Positions 60,296-64,000 of a stretch of 64,000 nt of DNA are shown piece by piece. A program made the translations under genes and the position numbers. The DNA is from Hyposmocoma kahamanoa (lineage: Eukaryota > Arthropoda > Insecta > Lepidoptera > Cosmopterigidae): assembly GCF_003589595.1 (NCBI RefSeq), contig NW_020653854.1:25413927-25477926 (forward strand). Direction: 5' to 3'. Under the pieces are notes generated by a model that saw only the letters and a list, made by a program, of their open reading frames with translations, searched no databases and had not been told where the DNA came from. Every line of letters begins with the position of its first letter. Positions within the stretch are counted from its first letter, which is position 1.

Positions 60296-60815
60296 AAACT
60301 TCCAGTAGCAGTAGAGCTGAAAGAGTTGGTCTAGGGAAATGCCACCTTAGTCCGTCCCTCGTTACTGGTGGACTCGAGATGGCGGCGTACGTGTTCCACG
60401 TCTGCCTCTCAAGATTGCTGAAAAGCGAGATGGAGTTCGGCGCCCAGTCGGACCAATAACCGTCGGAGTCGCGGAAAAATGCGTAAGCGTCCCCGTGAAT
60501 TTGGCACATAGAGAGGAGATGGAACACCGTCAGGTTTTAGTCGGTAGGAGTCCGACATAACCCATCGCCTCCCCCAGTAACCATAAGGACTTCCTGACGT
60601 ACCTATTTCAGCCGCCAACCATTGATGTAATCATTATTGCTTTTCAGTTTTGAAGAATAAAGGGGCTGGTGAAGTTACAGTTACACATGGGACACTTTTT
60701 ACGACACCAAGTGAAAATCACAAAGACCTGAGGGGCACTGCACCCACATCCTTCAAAACCGGAACGCAGTAATGCTCACATTAGTGCTTGGCGCCAGAAA
60801 TGGGTAAGGTTCCGA
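60296..60815. repeat. Retroposon 3' end joined to family F pieces
   Basis: 60296-60600 (TTTAGTCGGTAGGAGTCCGACATAACCC-type words, CCGTCGGAGTCGCGGAAAAA) looks like a LINE 3' UTR. 60600-60815 contains family F parts in both orientations (TTCAGCCGCCAACCATTGAT, TGCTTGGCGCCAGAAATGGG). Confidence 0.4.
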
Positions 60816-60824
60816 ATAATATAT

Positions 60825-61030
60825 TTAGATTATCATTACCTAAGTTTAAAACCTACTTTAGAAATATTTTAATTGAAAAGTCATATAACAAAATTGAAGA
60901 TTACGTGTTAGATAAAGATGTATGAAAAGACGACATGAATCTAGATTCTACACCGATGATTCAAAGTAGTTTAAGTTCAAAAGAAAAGAGCAACCCCTAG
61001 GGTTTCTTGCTCGTTCTACTCGAGCATAGT
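60825..61030 (+). mobile_element. LINE 3' tail fragment, copy 2
   Basis: TTACGTGTTAGATAAAGATG, AAAAGAGCAACCCCTAGGGT and TTGCTCGTTCTACTCGAGCATAGTAA, related to 17345-17640. The upstream frame reads KTYFRNILIEKSYNKIEDYV, a protein end. Confidence 0.55.
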
Positions 61031-61171
61031 AAACCAGCTGTAGCTTGAAAATCGCGCTTTCAAGTGTAAATTTATTTTACCTATGGAATAATTGATTATT
61101 TGACTTAGACTTTCCCTGGACGAATTCGTTCACAAGGAGCTCCATTGCTAATAAAACGTACGTAAACGCGT

Positions 61172-61480
61172 TTTTTTTATAATATCAAGTGACGGGACGA
61201 ACAAGTCGTGCGCCTGATGGTAAACTACACGCCTGTCCATATAACAGTTGCAGTGCCACTCAGAGCTTTAAATCGTAAAGATCTGAGGGGCACTGTCACT
61301 GCGCCCGCCGCCCTGACACATAAGTTGACAAGTCGCATGTGCCTGTAATTTCACCAGCACCCTTACCCTTCCAAACCGGAAGATAGTAACGCTGACATTA
61401 CTGCTTGGCGGCTGAAATAGGTAAGGTGGCAGTACTACCCTGGACGAATTCTTTCTCATGGAGCTCTACCACTACTAAAA
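61172..61480 (+). repeat. Family F repeat, near full-length
   Basis: TATAATATCAAGTGACGGGA through TTGGCGGCTGAAATAGGTAA to CCTGGACGAATTCTTTCTCA is the best reference copy of the family in the window, about 300 bp, no ORF. Confidence 0.68.
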
Positions 61481-61560
61481 GGTCTCGGACAGCTATCGGC
61501 TACGTTTTACTATTCAAGGAATTTGTATATAACATATTCCGTGTGGACATAATGATGCAC

Positions 61561-61684
61561 ACACACATAATACACCATAAATGACACCCAAACTGACGAG
61601 AGAAACAAATGTAGGCCATTCAAATATTTCTGCCGGCCCGGGAATCGAACCTTTCATGGTAACCGTTCGGCCATGGAGGCAATT
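61561..61684 (-). mobile_element. SINE family C fragment
   Basis: ATGACACCCAAACTGACGAG, CTGCCGGCCCGGGAATCGAA and AACCGTTCGGCCATGGAGGC; part of the anticodon-arm region is deleted. Confidence 0.75.
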
Positions 61685-62454
61685 AGACAATGTGCGTCAA
61701 GAGATAATTTTAGAAGTTGCTCATCGGAATGCAATAAAGCTCGTCTTCGGAAATATTAATTTAAAAAGTCTCCAAGCAACCGGCCAGCGTATTTGTACTG
61801 CCAGTCGGGGTACAAAGCCCTAGGCGAAATTAAATTTTCATAAAGGCACTTACATCAAAATGTCCACCAAAAGGTTCTTTATGATTAGTACCCTGCCAAG
61901 CCAGGAAACTGGGATAATCAGGGAGCGAAAGAAACACGTACGTACTCAATAACTGCTGTATTCAGAGAGACCAAAAAATTATTTTTTTTTCGTAACCGTC
62001 ATAAGCACTTGGAACTACCCTCATACTTTATTGTGTATCTTTATATTTATTAGCGTGCTTTACACAGACACTCGATCGGGCTTGATTGCTGTAATAAAGA
62101 CATTTCAAAAACAAGGCACAGACCACGCCACTTAAGCTATATTTATATTTTAAATTAGCTCACTTATATTTTGTACAGGATTGTTATAAAACCAGATTTC
62201 TATAATGGAATAGTTTCACATAAAGGCATCGATATCATTATGCACATCCAGTACCTTTAAATTACATAATATATATAGATAGATAGATATATAAAAACTT
62301 GTTACCATATTAGTAATTCTTATTTGTTTGTTTTTTACAATTTTTTTAGTTTTTTTTTATGTATTAGCATTATTAAGCCTGAAACAAAGTTCGTTATTTT
62401 TATTCAAAAGCCTGAGTTTCATTTATGACGTTCCTGAAGAAAAAAAAAATTTGG
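61685..62454. other. Intergenic DNA, unassigned
   Basis: A GATA-type microsatellite (ATAGATAGATAGATATA) lies at 62275-62290; nothing else recognised. Confidence 0.4.
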
Positions 62455-62458
62455 ATTA

Positions 62459-62800
62459 ATAATTATAACAAACTAGTGGAGTACTTTCACATAAAAATAA
62501 TTCAATATCAATTCAATAAAAATTTAAATATAACGATTAGCGACATCTCTAGCCGGGGCTGGTAGCTGTAAAGGTATCTAACTGGGTGACAAAATATCAT
62601 AGATTTCTCATAGACGGCGCTACGTCTAAAAAGTCGTTGAAAACCTAAATACACGATATGACGCAAGCATACAGAAGAATTCGTGAGGTCCGCTGGTTCG
62701 TTCCGTTGCTTAGTTGGTATAGCGTCTGACACGTCGGTTCGAATCCGGCTGGATCGAAGGGTTTTTTCTGAGTGTTCGATCTTTGTATTAATAATTATTA
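62459..62800 (+). repeat. Family D SINE, full copy with reversed tail
   Basis: The reversed tail (AATTATAACAAACTAGTGGA, 62459) comes first, then the body (TAGCTGTAAAGGTATCTAAC, ATAGACGGCGCTACG), the tRNA-like head (TTGCTTAGTTGGTATAGCG, GGTTCGAATCC) and the tail CGATCTTTGTATTAATAATT. Confidence 0.72.
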
Positions 62801-63185
62801 AAAAAAACTATTTTATTAATTTATTTCTAATTAATGTTTTCAACCAATAATCGTATTTATGGGCAATTTCTGCACATTTTCTGACACTCATAAGTAGTGA
62901 ATAGGCAGTTTTGGGCGAGCGTTTAGTGCGCTAATCTATAGAAGATAAGTATAATAAATAACACGTCTTTAGTGATTCTAAGACTGGATGGGCTAAGACT
63001 GTAACAATGGGACACTAAAGGTATGGTCCCATACAAAAAAAACACATTTTATTTTTTTTCCTATTAAACTATTACATTTATGGCAAAATGCGACTTGATA
63101 ATATGTAATAAGGACAAAAGGGTCTCTCGATTGACATTTTTTTAGAGAGGTATCGTGAAAAAAAAAAAGTTCTATGTCCGCAATA
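62801..63185. other. Intergenic DNA, unassigned
   Basis: AT-rich; a 69-codon minus frame at 62993-63202 has no domain. Confidence 0.35.
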
Positions 63186-63189
63186 TTGC

Positions 63190-63450
63190 AGATCCGACCC
63201 ACTGTGCGCTGCGCCCATCAGTCGCGCGCGCAAAGGTGCACTCCAACACGCGCCAGTTTCACGCGGTCATCTTGCTCTATTAGCCTTTACACGGACGCTC
63301 TTTCCGTTGTACCAAAAATGTACACGAGCAATCGCGCGCGACAGTACGTTAGCTTAAAAAAAATTGAAACAGGTAATCGCGCACTATTGCGAATGCAGGC
63401 ATTCCCGCGCGTAGTCCTGTACGCTCCTGATCATGCGCAATAGAGTGTGT
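63190..63450 (+). repeat. CpG-rich repeat M, copy 2
   Basis: It shares CTATTAGCCTTTACACGGAC, TTCCCGCGCG and GTACGCTCCTGATCA with 46975-47185, but contains an extra internal segment (GCTTAAAAAAAATTGAAACAG) between two copies of AATCGCGCGC/AATCGCGCAC. Confidence 0.6.
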
Positions 63451-64000
63451 AAAGGGGGCTAGTACGTGGACAACAATAACAGTCAAATTACATTGATAAA
63501 TGTTACATAAGTTCTGTACCAGATTGTAACCCTATTATGTTGACGCATCCTCATAAAGTAACAAGAAAGATCTACTGTTCATTATATGCTGACAATTTAC
63601 TTACTTAATTAATATACTTAATAAATACAATACCGACATGAATTTGGGTGAATACCTATTAAATGCTAGGCGAGTTACTACTCTTTTAAATATTCTGGCT
63701 CTTGAGTCGAAAATATCCAGTTTTTCATAGATATCTCGTTGTAAAGACGACACAGTTCTATCAGAGCATTATAAAAGTCTTGCTAGATTTTTGGGGGGTT
63801 ACGTCTTGTGCAAATATTCATTTTACTTAAAAAATGTGGCAAAGAAAATAATTAAAATTAGTAATAATAATATATATTCACTTTCGCAGGCCAGATACAA
63901 CCCTACAGGATAAAACAAACGCATACATTACACACAGAAGGCAATAACTGAAAAAAATAAATAAATACGCAGAATTCAAAGATGAAGTAACTAGAATTTA
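63451..64000. other. Intergenic DNA, unassigned
   Basis: AT-rich; nothing recognised. Confidence 0.4.

Overview
The window is AT-rich, intron-dominated eukaryotic DNA packed with short interspersed repeats. It contains a 10-bp N gap and one clearly recognisable protein gene with GT-AG introns. The repeat content (tRNA-headed SINEs, an 'AACCGACTTCAAAA' element, hAT-type MITEs, Jockey/RTE-like LINE tails, a Penelope-like fragment) and the amino-acid sequence of the gene point to an insect, most probably a moth or butterfly. That taxon call is inference, since no database was searched.

The gene is a class I (glycoside hydrolase 47) Golgi mannosyl-oligosaccharide alpha-1,2-mannosidase, related to fly alpha-Man-Ia and vertebrate MAN1A. 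It lies on the minus strand from 45497 (ATG) to 8611 (stop). I reconstructed ten coding exons: 45279-45497, 28214-28432, 18445-18624, 17237-17339, 16366-16473, 14699-14926, 13093-13231, 10963-11107, 9621-9737 and 8611-8766. All nine junctions have GT-AG signals and compatible phases (0,0,0,1,1,1,2,0,0). They join into one 537-codon reading frame with a signal anchor, a short stem and a full catalytic domain carrying the expected acidic residues, the calcium-binding Thr and the two conserved Cys. Introns 1 and 2 (16.8 and 9.6 kb) hold most of the repeats.

Region by region: 1-8.6 kb is downstream of the gene and holds a long foldback element, two head-to-head tRNA-like SINE pairs, a hAT MITE and a three-copy repeat of about 640 bp. 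From 8.6 to 45.5 kb is the gene with its introns, which carry hAT MITEs, SINEs, 'AACCGACTTC' elements, LINE tails, several foldbacks and a 75-bp tandem repeat. From 45.5 to 64 kb is upstream DNA with no recognised host gene. It holds an inverted repeat containing a MADF-like ORF remnant, further MITE and SINE copies, a Penelope-like 3' fragment between inverted terminal pieces, and LINE remnants.

The most noteworthy non-gene signals are: (i) a hAT-like MITE family in which all six copies have recognisable 8-bp target-site duplications; (ii) a perfect 38-bp inverted repeat enclosing a 34-codon MADF-like ORF whose start and stop lie in the two arms; (iii) inverted Penelope-type ends with degenerate hammerhead-like cores; (iv) SINEs built as inverted pairs of tRNA-like modules; and (v) a terminal-inverted-repeat element with internal palindromic modules. 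No operon, CRISPR array, bacterial-style regulation or intact autonomous transposon is visible.
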